From contig NZ_CP084992.1 in the NCBI RefSeq assembly GCF_044793635.1, positions 2,976,001 through 3,040,000 on the forward strand: a stretch of 64,000 bases of DNA, written 5' to 3'. Under the pieces are notes generated by a model. It searched no databases. It saw nothing but the letters and a program-made list of their open reading frames with translations, and had not been told where the DNA came from. This document shows, piece after piece, positions 16,661-25,433 of this stretch. Each line of letters starts with the position of its first letter. Position 1 is the first letter of the stretch. The translations under genes were made by a program, and so were the position numbers. The stretch comes from Virgibacillus_F necropolis_A. GTDB lineage: Bacteria; Bacillota; Bacilli; Bacillales; Amphibacillaceae.

Positions 16661-17641
16661 TTGAAAAAATTATTATTCATGCTTGTATCGCTATCATTGG
16701 TATTTGTTGCTGCATGTTCTTCACAGAGTTCTGGGGAGGGAAAGGAATTTCCGACTAAAAATATTGAAATTGTTGCACCTGCAACCCCAGGTGGTGGTTG
16801 GGACACCACAGCCAGATCAATGAAAAAGGTTTTATCTGGTAATGAATTGGTTGAAAAACCAATTAGTGTTGTAAACAAACCTGGTGGGAGTGGTGAAGTT
16901 GGTTGGAAATACCTTAAAAGTAAAGATGGTCATAATTTAGCAATTGACTCTAGCCTGTTGATTACAAACAATTTGTTGGGCCAAAGTAAACTGACCCATG
17001 AAGATTTTACACCAATTGCGACTTTAACCACAGAATGGATGGCACTCGGTGTTCCAGCAGATTCTAAATTTAAAAGCGCATCAGAATTAATGGAGCAATT
17101 GAAGAAAGACCCAAGTTCACTGAAAATCGCAATTGCTCCAGGTCTTGGAAATGACGCACATTTATCCTTCGTTCAAGCTTGTATCTTGGCTGGTGTTGAT
17201 GTATCTAAACTTGAATTCTTAATTTACGGAAGTGGTGGAGACCAAATCACAGCACTAGTAGGTGGACATGTTGACGCAGCAATGATGTCAGTCTCCGAAC
17301 TTGAGCAACAATATAAAGCAGATAAAGTTGATATTTTAGCTGTAACTTCTGGTGAAAGGTTGGACAAACTGAAAGACGTTCCAACATGGAAAGAACAAGG
17401 TATCGACATGGTCTTCCCGCATTGGAGAGGTGTAATTGGCCCACCGGATATGTCAGAAGAAGCTATAGCTTATTGGGATAAAAAAATCGGCGAAATGGTG
17501 AAATCTGATGAGTGGAAAGAGGTTCTAAAGAATAATCAATGGGAATCGTTCTATAAAGATAGCGCTGAAACGAAAACATTTTTGAAAGAGGAATCTGAAA
17601 AGTACGGAAAACTGCTTAAAAGTGCTGGTTTAATAGAATAG
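16661..17641 (+). CDS. tctC: tripartite tricarboxylate transporter substrate-binding lipoprotein TctC
   Basis: A 326-residue TctC/Bug-family binding protein. The N-terminal signal peptide ends in lipobox VAAC (lipidated Cys19). The mature domain has family hallmarks: IEIVAPATPGGGWDTTAR near residues 38-55 (ligand-binding loop), VVNKPGGSGEVGWKYL, and a GSGGDQITALVGGHVDAA stretch. It captures a tricarboxylate outside the membrane and delivers it to TctAB. TTG start with CAGGGGGATT upstream. A cre-like site lies in front and a hairpin plus repeat behind, so tctC may be made in excess over tctBA. Confidence 0.93.
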   Translation: MKKLLFMLVSLSLVFVAACSSQSSGEGKEFPTKNIEIVAPATPGGGWDTTARSMKKVLSGNELVEKPISVVNKPGGSGEVGWKYLKSKDGHNLAIDSSLLITNNLLGQSKLTHEDFTPIATLTTEWMALGVPADSKFKSASELMEQLKKDPSSLKIAIAPGLGNDAHLSFVQACILAGVDVSKLEFLIYGSGGDQITALVGGHVDAAMMSVSELEQQYKADKVDILAVTSGERLDKLKDVPTWKEQGIDMVFPHWRGVIGPPDMSEEAIAYWDKKIGEMVKSDEWKEVLKNNQWESFYKDSAETKTFLKEESEKYGKLLKSAGLIE

Positions 17642-17667
17642 AAAGATAAGTTTTGTTCTAACGTGTA

Positions 17668-17693
17668 TAAATGGGTCTGGTGTGGCCCATTTA
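17668..17693 (+). terminator. intercistronic hairpin between tctC and tctB
   Basis: TAAATGGG (17668-17675) and CCCATTTA (17686-17693) pair perfectly, extended inward by a G-U and a C-G pair, with no U-tract. More likely an mRNA 3' stabiliser or attenuator for tctC than a full terminator. Confidence 0.5.
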
Positions 17694-17785
17694 TCGCGGT
17701 TTGACGGACATAAATCCCCCACTTCAAAAGTCAAGGAAATGGGGGGGAACTGTCTGTACAGCCCGGTGAGTGCAACTAATATTCA
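17694..17785. repeat. repeat-like segment inside the tct operon
   Basis: GACGGACATAAATCCCCCAC ... ATGGGGGG ... GTGCAACTAA resembles pieces of the R2 repeat copy at 54.8 kb (GGCGGGCAATAATCCCCCAC) and the GTGCAACTAAGG of all R2 copies. It has CCCCCA/TGGGGG complementarity. The short ORF reading through it is not supported. Confidence 0.45.
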
Positions 17786-17860
17786 TTGGAAAATAAAGCC
17801 TCCATTGAATGAAGTTTACTATATACACGAAGATTTTTTAATGAAGGTGATGATAAAAAA

Positions 17861-18313
17861 ATGAAGTATACCCAATATATTATGCCTGTCTTTTTTATCT
17901 CAGTTAGCATTATATATTTTATCATGTCAATTAATTTGCCAGGTGCCAAATTGGGCAGTGACCCAAATACACCACGTTATTTTCCAATGGCTATTGGAGT
18001 ATTTTTATTCATCGTAAGTGTTATCTATTTAGTTAATGTCTGGAGGAAAGGTGAAAAGGAGAACCCAGAAGTATCTGCTCTTTTCTCAAAAAGAACGTTG
18101 TTTTTGATCACTTCAACTTTAATCCTATCCATAATTTACTCTGTTTTATTCCTGAGAATAGGATTTCTGGCGTCTACATTGATCTTCTTCGGGGCGTTAT
18201 TGTTTGTAGTCAATGGAAAGAAAAAATGGATTGCAAATATCGTAATTACGGTTCTTTTTACTTTTGGAACCTGGTATGCATTCAGTGAATTATTAAGTGT
18301 AAGTTTGCCTTAG
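17861..18313 (+). CDS. tctB: tripartite tricarboxylate transporter small membrane subunit TctB
   Basis: 150 residues with four predicted membrane helices and the TctB pattern: N-terminal helix, GSDPNTPRYFPMAIGVFLFIVS, then a basic loop and a C-terminal pair ending ITVLFTFGTWYAFSELLSVSLP. With TctA it forms the membrane part of the Na+/H+-coupled transporter. The ATG follows AAGGTGATG. It is separated from tctC by 219 bases of hairpin and repeat, but only 15 bases from tctA. Confidence 0.9.
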   Translation: MKYTQYIMPVFFISVSIIYFIMSINLPGAKLGSDPNTPRYFPMAIGVFLFIVSVIYLVNVWRKGEKENPEVSALFSKRTLFLITSTLILSIIYSVLFLRIGFLASTLIFFGALLFVVNGKKKWIANIVITVLFTFGTWYAFSELLSVSLP

Positions 18314-18328
18314 TTTGGAGGAAGCAAC

Positions 18329-19819
18329 ATGGGAATTGATTTTCAAAGTATTATAGAAGGATTCATGACAGCATTACAACCTGAAAATTTATTATATGTG
18401 GTATTTGGCGGATTTTTAGGCACGATTGTTGGTATGCTACCAGGTCTAGGGCCCGCAACTGCTATCGCGGTATTAATCCCAATAACATATGGTATGGATC
18501 CAACAAGTGCAATTATCTTGATGGCTACTATTTATTATGGTGCTATGTACGGCGGATCACTAAGTTCGATTCTATTAAATACACCGGGGGATGGCTCAGC
18601 GATAGCCGCAACATTTGATGGCAACGTAATGGCCAAAAATGGACAAGCAGGCCAGGCTATCGCTATAAGCGCAATAGGATCTTTTATTGCCGGCATAATT
18701 GCAGTACTCGGATTCATGTTCTTAGCAAAGCCTTTAGCGAACTTAGCTTTACAATTTGGACCCGCAGAATACTTTTTACTTTATCTGTTTGCCCTTTCAA
18801 TGGTTGTATCATTGTCCATTGGTAACATGACAAAGGGATTTATATCAATGGCTTTAGGTCTATTACTTAGCACAGTGGGGATTGATTTGCAGACTGGTGT
18901 TTATCGTTTTACATTTGGAAGCGCTCAACTCAGTGGGGGAATTGGTTTCCTGGTAATCATCATCGGTATTTATGCCGTTGGAGAGGTGTTGTACAATTAC
19001 TTAACAATTGATAGGCCAAAAGATAAGAAAAGAAAATATGATCGGATATGGATTACAAAGGATCAATGGAAACGTTCAAAATGGCCGATTTTACGGAGTG
19101 CACCACTCGGATTTCTTGTCGGAATTTTACCTGGATCTGGTGGAACACTGGCCTCGATGCTCGGGTATTCGGCAGAGAAACAGCTTTCCAAAAACCCCGA
19201 AAAGTTTGGTAAGGGAGCAATTGAGGGGGTCGCAGCACCGGAAGCAGCAAATAACTCGGCTTCTATAGGTGCGATGGTTCCTTTGCTGACAATGGGGATT
19301 CCAGGCTCTGGAACAACCGCTGTCATGCTGGGTGTTATTATTAGTTTAGGTGTCCAGCCGGGACCGCTATTATTTCAAACTGACCCTGATTTAGTTTGGG
19401 GCTTGATCGACAGTATGTTTTTAGGTAACGTTTTCTTGTTTTTGATCAACATATTAATGGTAAGTTGGTTTGTGAAAATCTTGGACACACCAGCAAAGGT
19501 ACTTTACCCAATGATTTTGGTGTTAGCCTTTATAGGAACATATACGATGAGTTATAACGTGATAGACTTTTATATTTTAATTATTTTCGGTGTTATAGGT
19601 TTGTTTATGAAACTATTTGATTTTCCGACAGCACCATTAATTTTAGCTTTGATAGTTGGAACAGGAATGGAGCAAAACTTTAGAAAAAGTCTTGTTAGTT
19701 CTGATGGTAGCTTAGGTATATTTTTTGATTCACCTATTGCAATTTGTTTAGTATTTCTAACGCTATTATCCTTGTTCTATCCATTAATGGTAAAAAGATT
19801 TCGAAATAGAAAACAATAA
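18329..19819 (+). CDS. tctA: tripartite tricarboxylate transporter large membrane subunit TctA
   Basis: A 496-residue protein of about 11-12 helices. The TctA signatures are clear: GGFLGTIVGMLPGLGPATAI near residues 30-50, YYGAMYGGSLSSILLNTPGD, and the internally repeated second copy GILPGSGGTLASMLGYSAEK followed by GVAAPEAANNSASIGAMVPLLTMGIPGSGTTAV. It is the main permease subunit that moves the tricarboxylate handed over by TctC. The ATG follows TTTGGAGGAAG, 15 bases after tctB. Confidence 0.95.
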   Translation: MGIDFQSIIEGFMTALQPENLLYVVFGGFLGTIVGMLPGLGPATAIAVLIPITYGMDPTSAIILMATIYYGAMYGGSLSSILLNTPGDGSAIAATFDGNVMAKNGQAGQAIAISAIGSFIAGIIAVLGFMFLAKPLANLALQFGPAEYFLLYLFALSMVVSLSIGNMTKGFISMALGLLLSTVGIDLQTGVYRFTFGSAQLSGGIGFLVIIIGIYAVGEVLYNYLTIDRPKDKKRKYDRIWITKDQWKRSKWPILRSAPLGFLVGILPGSGGTLASMLGYSAEKQLSKNPEKFGKGAIEGVAAPEAANNSASIGAMVPLLTMGIPGSGTTAVMLGVIISLGVQPGPLLFQTDPDLVWGLIDSMFLGNVFLFLINILMVSWFVKILDTPAKVLYPMILVLAFIGTYTMSYNVIDFYILIIFGVIGLFMKLFDFPTAPLILALIVGTGMEQNFRKSLVSSDGSLGIFFDSPIAICLVFLTLLSLFYPLMVKRFRNRKQ

Positions 19820-19849
19820 GAGTTCCAGTTATAAATGTGGGGAATCTGT

Positions 19850-21232
19850 ATGCAAAAACGAAGCATTCTTTTATTAATTTCTTTATTCGTGTACTTGATT
19901 TTTGTTTCTCCAATATTGTTTGAATGGAACGATATTGTTCAAGCATGTGGTGTATTGATCATTGCACAAATATTGTGGGTTGGCGGGGTATTTCCATTTC
20001 CATTTTCTGCGTTAATCATCATGCTTATTGTGTCTTTTCACTTTTTTCGTTTTGAGGAAACATTAGGGTTTCTTGGATCTGATGTAGTTTGGTTGTTATT
20101 CTCCACCTACATCATTTCTGGCGCCTTTTTAGAATCAGGACTGGCATATAGAATATCTTTATATGCTTTAAGATTGTCAAAAGGGAGCGGAAAGCTCCTT
20201 TTATTTGTGCTCATGTTATTAATTTTGATTTTATCTGTTTTTATTCCTTCCAATATAGGAAGAGGAAATCTAATTGTTTCGGTTCTAAATAACATTGCAA
20301 CGCACTTTACAAAAATGGGAAAAGCGAAAAATATATCGAAAGCATTATTTATTGCTGGAAGCCATGTAGTTACTATTGGTGGCGCTGCAGTTGTCACTGG
20401 TGCAAACTCTACAATATATGCTTTTAGTATGTTTAATGACACGTCTACTAGTGAAATTAGTTATTTAATGTGGATGTTATTATTTACGCCTCCTATGATT
20501 ATTTTTATCGTTGTACTTTGGCTTGTTCTTTTGTTGATTTTCCCATTAGAAAGTGTGAACAGCAGGGAAATTATGAATTATATTGAGGGAAAGATTGTTC
20601 AAATAGGGTCAGTTAAACGCTCTGAGTTAAAAATGATTATTTTAATTAGTTTTATTGTATTGCTTTGGATTCTACAACCTTATCACGGTTACTCCATTTC
20701 AATGATTGCAATGCTTGGTGCAGTCCTAACAATGCTTCCATTGATTGGGATTTGGGAGTGGAAACAGGCAAAAGACAATGTTAATTGGGGGATGCTTTTG
20801 TTTTTCGCTTCAACATTAATAGTATCTCATTTGCTTATCCGTACAGAAACGCTAGACTTTTTTGCTAAAGCTTTTATTGAGTATGTTCCTTTTAATAATA
20901 GTTTTATGATCTTATTTATTCTTGTGGTTCTTACTGTACTGTTACGAAGTTTGTTTGTGAGTATTTTAGGATATATGACGTTAATGATTCCATTTGCAAT
21001 TGTTATTGGCAAACATGTTGATGGCATACCTTCTCTTACAATAGCAATGGCAGTTTTTCTTGCAGGTGTACCGGCATTCTTTTTTGTGACACAATCACCT
21101 GTCCATATTATTTTTTATTCGTATGGCTATTTTACAAAGAAAGATTTATTTTACTCAGGAAGCATTGTCGTTTTTATTTGGATTGTAATTGTTTTATCCA
21201 CGGTTTACTTTTATTGGTCTTATTTGTTGTGA
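19850..21232 (+). CDS. SLC13/DASS-type anion permease
   Basis: A 460-residue protein with about 11-12 helices, beginning FVYLIFVSPILFEW and carrying VFIPSNIGRGNLIVSVL and GSHVVTIGGAAVVTGANSTI. These paired SN/T-containing re-entrant loops are typical of divalent-anion:Na+ symporters (DASS/SLC13). The ATG at 19850 follows GTGGGGA; the TTG-free upstream ATG at 19835 lacks a site. Placed between tctA and mmgE, it may be an alternative importer or an exporter of a product such as succinate. This role is inference. Confidence 0.78.
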   Translation: MQKRSILLLISLFVYLIFVSPILFEWNDIVQACGVLIIAQILWVGGVFPFPFSALIIMLIVSFHFFRFEETLGFLGSDVVWLLFSTYIISGAFLESGLAYRISLYALRLSKGSGKLLLFVLMLLILILSVFIPSNIGRGNLIVSVLNNIATHFTKMGKAKNISKALFIAGSHVVTIGGAAVVTGANSTIYAFSMFNDTSTSEISYLMWMLLFTPPMIIFIVVLWLVLLLIFPLESVNSREIMNYIEGKIVQIGSVKRSELKMIILISFIVLLWILQPYHGYSISMIAMLGAVLTMLPLIGIWEWKQAKDNVNWGMLLFFASTLIVSHLLIRTETLDFFAKAFIEYVPFNNSFMILFILVVLTVLLRSLFVSILGYMTLMIPFAIVIGKHVDGIPSLTIAMAVFLAGVPAFFFVTQSPVHIIFYSYGYFTKKDLFYSGSIVVFIWIVIVLSTVYFYWSYLL

Positions 21233-21276
21233 TAATCAACTAAAATTAGAGCTTAGTTAGAAGGGAAGGTAAAAAG

Positions 21277-22713
21277 ATGTATACAGATAATACTATAAAT
21301 CATACCGATCAATTACTTGTAAAAATTGCTGATTATGCGTTACATAAAGAAATTAAAGATGAAAAAGCATTTGAGGCTGCACGTCTCGTATTAATGGATT
21401 CACTTGGGTGTGGCATGCTTGCACTTCGGTATCCAGAATGTGTGAAACATTTAGGACCTATTGTTCCAGGGACAATTGTTCCGCACGGTTCTCGAGTTCC
21501 TGGAACGCAGTTTGAACTTGATCCAGTACATGCCGCGTTTAACATTAGTTGTATGATTCGGTGGCTTGATTTTAGTGACACATGGCTTGCCGCAGAATGG
21601 GGACATCCTTCAGATAATTTAGGCGGAATATTAGCTGTAGCTGACTACTCTAGTCGTAAAAGAATTTTAGAAGGAAAAGAACCAATTAAAATAAATCAAA
21701 TACTTCAAGCGATTATCAAAGCACATGAAATTCAAGGAATGTTAGCCCTTGAAAATAGTTTAAATCGTGTAGGGTTGGACCATGTTTTATTTGTGAAGGT
21801 TGCTTCAACTGCTGTTGTAACAACTATGCTTGGAGGTACGAAAGATGAAGTTATTAACGCTATGTCCAATGCCTGGATAGATAATTCAAGCCTACGTACG
21901 TATCGTCATGCACCGAACACTGGTTCAAGGAAATCCTGGGCCGCAGGAGATGCTACAAGTCGAGCTGTTCGATTTGCTTTTATGGCGATTAACGGGGAAA
22001 TGGGTTATAAAACAGCCCTTTCTGCACCAAATTGGGGCTTCCAAGATGTATTGTTTGGTGGAAAAGAACTGAAAATTTCACAAGAACTAGATTGCTATGT
22101 TATTAACAATATTTTATTCAAAATAGCGTATCCTGCAGAGTTCCACGCTCAAACAGCTCTTGAATGTGCATTGGAATTACACAATCAAGTTGCAAACCGT
22201 CTTGAAGAAATTGATACGATAACGATTAGTACACATGAATCTGCACTTAGAATTATTGACAAAACTGGTCCTTTATTCAATCCGGCAGATCGTGACCATT
22301 GTATTCAATATATTGCAGCAATAGGATTAATATTTGGTGAAATGACATCTGATCATTATGAAGAGGATATGGCACAGGATTCTCGTATTGATCGTTTAAG
22401 AGAGAAAATGATAGTTGTTGAAGATAGCCAGTACAGTAACGATTATCTTAATCCTCACAAGCGTTCAATTGCAAACGCCATCGAGGTTAGTTTTAAAGAT
22501 GGGACAAAAACGGAAAAAGTGGAACAGGAATATCCAATTGGTCACCCACGCCGTCGAACGGAAGGGTTGCCATTATTACTTGAAAAATTCAAAAATAATT
22601 TACAGACCCGTTTTCCTGCTAAAAGGACAAAGGATATTTATGAATTATGCCAGGATAGTAAAGTATTGAATTCAACAAATGTAAATGACTTTATGGAAAT
22701 GCTTATCATTTAA
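21277..22713 (+). CDS. mmgE: MmgE/PrpD family 2-methylcitrate dehydratase
   Basis: 478 residues, strongly matching B. subtilis MmgE throughout: LGCGMLALRYPEC, LGPIVPGTIVPHGSRVPGT, WLDFSDTWLAAEWGHPSDNLG, NSLNRVGLDHVLFVKVAST and NTGSRKSWAAGDATSRAV. MmgE dehydrates 2-methylcitrate (and citrate) to methylaconitate in the methylcitrate cycle. The ATG follows GAAGGGAAGG. It is followed by prpB 45 bases later, but in this window no methylcitrate synthase (MmgD/PrpC) accompanies them, unlike the B. subtilis mmg operon, and the upstream partners are transporters. Confidence 0.95.
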   Translation: MYTDNTINHTDQLLVKIADYALHKEIKDEKAFEAARLVLMDSLGCGMLALRYPECVKHLGPIVPGTIVPHGSRVPGTQFELDPVHAAFNISCMIRWLDFSDTWLAAEWGHPSDNLGGILAVADYSSRKRILEGKEPIKINQILQAIIKAHEIQGMLALENSLNRVGLDHVLFVKVASTAVVTTMLGGTKDEVINAMSNAWIDNSSLRTYRHAPNTGSRKSWAAGDATSRAVRFAFMAINGEMGYKTALSAPNWGFQDVLFGGKELKISQELDCYVINNILFKIAYPAEFHAQTALECALELHNQVANRLEEIDTITISTHESALRIIDKTGPLFNPADRDHCIQYIAAIGLIFGEMTSDHYEEDMAQDSRIDRLREKMIVVEDSQYSNDYLNPHKRSIANAIEVSFKDGTKTEKVEQEYPIGHPRRRTEGLPLLLEKFKNNLQTRFPAKRTKDIYELCQDSKVLNSTNVNDFMEMLII

Positions 22714-22758
22714 CAAATCTACAAAGCTATTCATAACCAAATACGAGGAGGAATAATT

Positions 22759-23682
22759 ATGTCTTGGATTGTGGAAGAAGGGTCTAGTCAGACAATTCTT
22801 GCTGAAAGGTTTCGGGAATTAATGAATGATAATGAGATTTTAAAAATACCTGGCGCCCACGACGGAATGTCTGCGCTTGTTGCAAAAGAAACAGGTTTTC
22901 AAGCAATCTATTTATCTGGTGCAGCCTACACAGCAAGCCGTGGATTGCCTGATCTCGGGATGATTACCTCAGAAGAAATGGCTACTAGAGCCAAGGATCT
23001 AGTAAGGGCAACCAATTTGCCCCTGTTAGTTGATATTGATACAGGTTTTGGTGGCGTACTTAATGTAGCACGCACAGCTAAAGAAATGGAGGAGGCAAAA
23101 GTTGCTGCTGTTCAAATTGAAGATCAAAATCTACCGAAAAAATGTGGTCATTTGAACGGTAAAACCTTAGTTTCACAAAAAGATATGATGCAAAAAATTA
23201 AAACAATCAAGGATGTTTCATCAAATTTGATTGTAATTGCCAGAACGGATGCAAAAGCTGTTGAAGGTTTTGATAAAGCAATTGAACGTGCAAAGCTTTA
23301 TATTGAAGCTGGAGCTGATGCGATTTTTCCGGAAGCACTTAAATCAGAAGAGGAATTTAAAAAATTTAGCAATTCAATAGATGCACCTTTACTTGCGAAC
23401 ATGACGGAGTTTGGAAAGACACCTTATTATAAAGGAATGGAATTTCAAGACTTTGGATATAGCATGATCATTTATCCGGTTACTTCTCTGCGTGTTGCTG
23501 CTAAAGCTTACGAGAAAGTATTCGAGGGAATTTTGCATAATGATACACAAAAGGAAATGCTTAACGAGATGCAAACCCGTGAAGAACTTTATCGTACAAT
23601 TGGTTATTATGCTTACGAGGATCTAGATGAAAATATTGCTAAAACTATATTGCCAAAACTTGATAAAAGTAAAAAAGAATAA
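22759..23682 (+). CDS. prpB: methylisocitrate lyase (PrpB/MmgF)
   Basis: 307 residues, matching B. subtilis MmgF (YqiQ) closely: IPGAHDGMSALVAKE, YLSGAAYTASRGLPDLG, LLVDIDTGFGG (Mg2+-binding Asp residues), the active-site loop LPKKCGHLNGK with catalytic Cys, and ARTDAKAVEGFDKAIERAKLY. It cleaves 2-methylisocitrate to pyruvate and succinate. The ATG follows ACGAGGAGGAAT. It is the last gene of the island, with a strong terminator after it. Related PEP-mutase-family activities (dimethylmalate or oxaloacetate cleavage) are less likely because of the close MmgF match. Confidence 0.95.
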   Translation: MSWIVEEGSSQTILAERFRELMNDNEILKIPGAHDGMSALVAKETGFQAIYLSGAAYTASRGLPDLGMITSEEMATRAKDLVRATNLPLLVDIDTGFGGVLNVARTAKEMEEAKVAAVQIEDQNLPKKCGHLNGKTLVSQKDMMQKIKTIKDVSSNLIVIARTDAKAVEGFDKAIERAKLYIEAGADAIFPEALKSEEEFKKFSNSIDAPLLANMTEFGKTPYYKGMEFQDFGYSMIIYPVTSLRVAAKAYEKVFEGILHNDTQKEMLNEMQTREELYRTIGYYAYEDLDENIAKTILPKLDKSKKE

Positions 23683-23695
23683 GTTAATTTCAGCG

Positions 23696-23736
23696 AAAAA
23701 CGGTAGGATACCAAAGAAAGTATCCTACCGTTTTTT
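23696..23736 (+). terminator. terminator of the tct-mmgE-prpB operon
   Basis: Perfect 13-base stem AACGGTAGGATAC / GTATCCTACCGTT, 7-base loop, then a T-run; preceded by A-run, so it can act in both directions. Confidence 0.93.
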
Positions 23737-23840
23737 AAGTTAAGATTTGCCAATCCTATTTCTTTTAGTCGCTCATTAGTTATGTTAAAATGTCTTCTTG
23801 TACATGCGACGAATTTTATAGTAAAGAAAGAAGGAAGAAT

Positions 23841-25259
23841 ATGGTTGAAAATCAAGCTCCTCCGCAATCAGGGGAACCAACTTTCAATAAATGGCCAATC
23901 ATGATTGTATTAATATCAGGGGCTTTTGTTGCTATATTGAATCAAACACTTTTAGCTACTGCATTACCTCATATTATGGCTGATTTACATCTGGACGCAA
24001 ACGTTGCCCAGTGGTTACAGTCTATTTTTATGCTCGTTAATGGTATCATGATCCCAATCACTGCATTTCTAATTGGACGTTTTACAACAAGAAGGTTGTT
24101 TCTTACGGCGATGTTTGTTTTTGCAATAGGTACTATTATTTGTGCTATTGCACCGAATTTCGCTATCTTAATGGCGGGGAGAGTCCTTCAAGCTGCTGGT
24201 GCAGGTATAATTATGCCGCTAATGCAAACGATTATGTTTCTCATCTTTCCTATTGAAAAAAGAGGAACAGCAATGGGGATGTTTGGATTAGTTATTGCTT
24301 TTGCTCCGGCGATAGGACCAACTTTATCCGGATGGTTAGTAGAACAATTTCCATGGAGAAGCTTATTTTATGTGATTTTACCGATCATTATAATTGATAT
24401 TATTGTTGCTTACTTCATTCTTAAAAACGTTACGAAACAAACGTTTCCTAAGCTTGATATCCTTTCCATTATCTTATCTTCATTAGGTTTTGGTGGATTG
24501 TTATATGGATTTAGTACAGCTGGTGGTAGTGGATGGACTAGTGCGCAAGTCGGTATATCTATGATCATTGGTGCTGTTGCTCTTACTTGGTTTATATTAA
24601 GACAGTTGAAACTAGAAGAACCAATACTTGAATTTAGGGTATTTAGAAATAAAATTTTCACCTTAACAACGATTCTCGGTATGGTTGTATTCATAGCAAT
24701 GATAGGAGCTTCGGTTGTTTTACCGTTACTCATGCAAAATATGTTAGGTTTTACTGCATTGGAATCAGGATTGATGCTACTGCCTGGTGCACTCTTAATG
24801 GGATTGATGAATCCTGTTACGGGAAGATTATTTGATAAATTTGGTGCTAGATGGCTGTCAATTATTGGATTAGCTATTATAACAGTAACAACATTCATGT
24901 TTACTAATCTTTCTGCTGAGACAACATTTATGTATTTAACAGTTGTTAACGCAGTGAGAATGTTTGGGGTTGCAATGGTTATGATGCCGGTAACGACAGC
25001 AGGATTGAACCAGCTTTCAAACGATTTAATACCACATGGAACTGCGATGAATAATACAATGCGTCAAGTAGCAGGTGCAGTTGGAACGGCCTTGCTTGTT
25101 ACAGTTATGACAAATAATGCGCTCCCTGATCAAGGTGTTAACGGACTTGTTCACGGCGTTAATGTTTCATTTATCGTTGCTGGAATTTTTGCGATTATCG
25201 GTCTCGTGTTATCCTTCTTTATTAAAAACTCTCGCCCTGGTGTGGTGGATCCCAAATAA
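23841..25259 (+). CDS. DHA2 family MFS drug exporter, LmrB-like
   Basis: A 472-residue, 14-helix MFS protein. DHA2/LmrB landmarks are SGAFVAILNQTLLATALPHI in helix 1 (motif D1-like), FMLVNGIMIPITAFLIGRFTTRRLF, and motif C in helix 5 (GLVIAFAPAIGPTLSGWLVE), the antiporter signature of drug:H+ exporters. The ATG at 23841 is chosen because AAAGAAGGAAG precedes it; the longer ORF from 23790 has no site. LmrB exports lincosamides in B. subtilis; the substrate here is unproven. No LmrA/TetR repressor is adjacent. A paralogue lies at 37074. Confidence 0.9.
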   Translation: MVENQAPPQSGEPTFNKWPIMIVLISGAFVAILNQTLLATALPHIMADLHLDANVAQWLQSIFMLVNGIMIPITAFLIGRFTTRRLFLTAMFVFAIGTIICAIAPNFAILMAGRVLQAAGAGIIMPLMQTIMFLIFPIEKRGTAMGMFGLVIAFAPAIGPTLSGWLVEQFPWRSLFYVILPIIIIDIIVAYFILKNVTKQTFPKLDILSIILSSLGFGGLLYGFSTAGGSGWTSAQVGISMIIGAVALTWFILRQLKLEEPILEFRVFRNKIFTLTTILGMVVFIAMIGASVVLPLLMQNMLGFTALESGLMLLPGALLMGLMNPVTGRLFDKFGARWLSIIGLAIITVTTFMFTNLSAETTFMYLTVVNAVRMFGVAMVMMPVTTAGLNQLSNDLIPHGTAMNNTMRQVAGAVGTALLVTVMTNNALPDQGVNGLVHGVNVSFIVAGIFAIIGLVLSFFIKNSRPGVVDPK

Positions 25260-25310
25260 TTGAAGCTATAGGATAGCAAACGAACTTTTATTAGATCACT
25301 AATGATTACA

Positions 25311-25342
25311 ATAAAAAACGACTACAGTTGTGGTCGTTTTTT
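25311..25342 (+). terminator. terminator of the LmrB-like gene
   Basis: AAAAAACGAC / GTCGTTTTTT perfect stem with a 10-base loop, T-run included in the stem and extended by TTATTG. Confidence 0.88.
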
Positions 25343-25433
25343 ATTGTACCAGCTAATATAAATTCCTGTCACAGGTCAACCTTATTTAAGCATATGGTAA
25401 CAAGAGAATATGTTTAAGACAGGAGGAGAAAAT

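Noticed and set aside
17682..17864. 60-residue ORF between tctC and tctB
   Set aside because: It reads through the hairpin and repeat segment and lacks a ribosome binding site.
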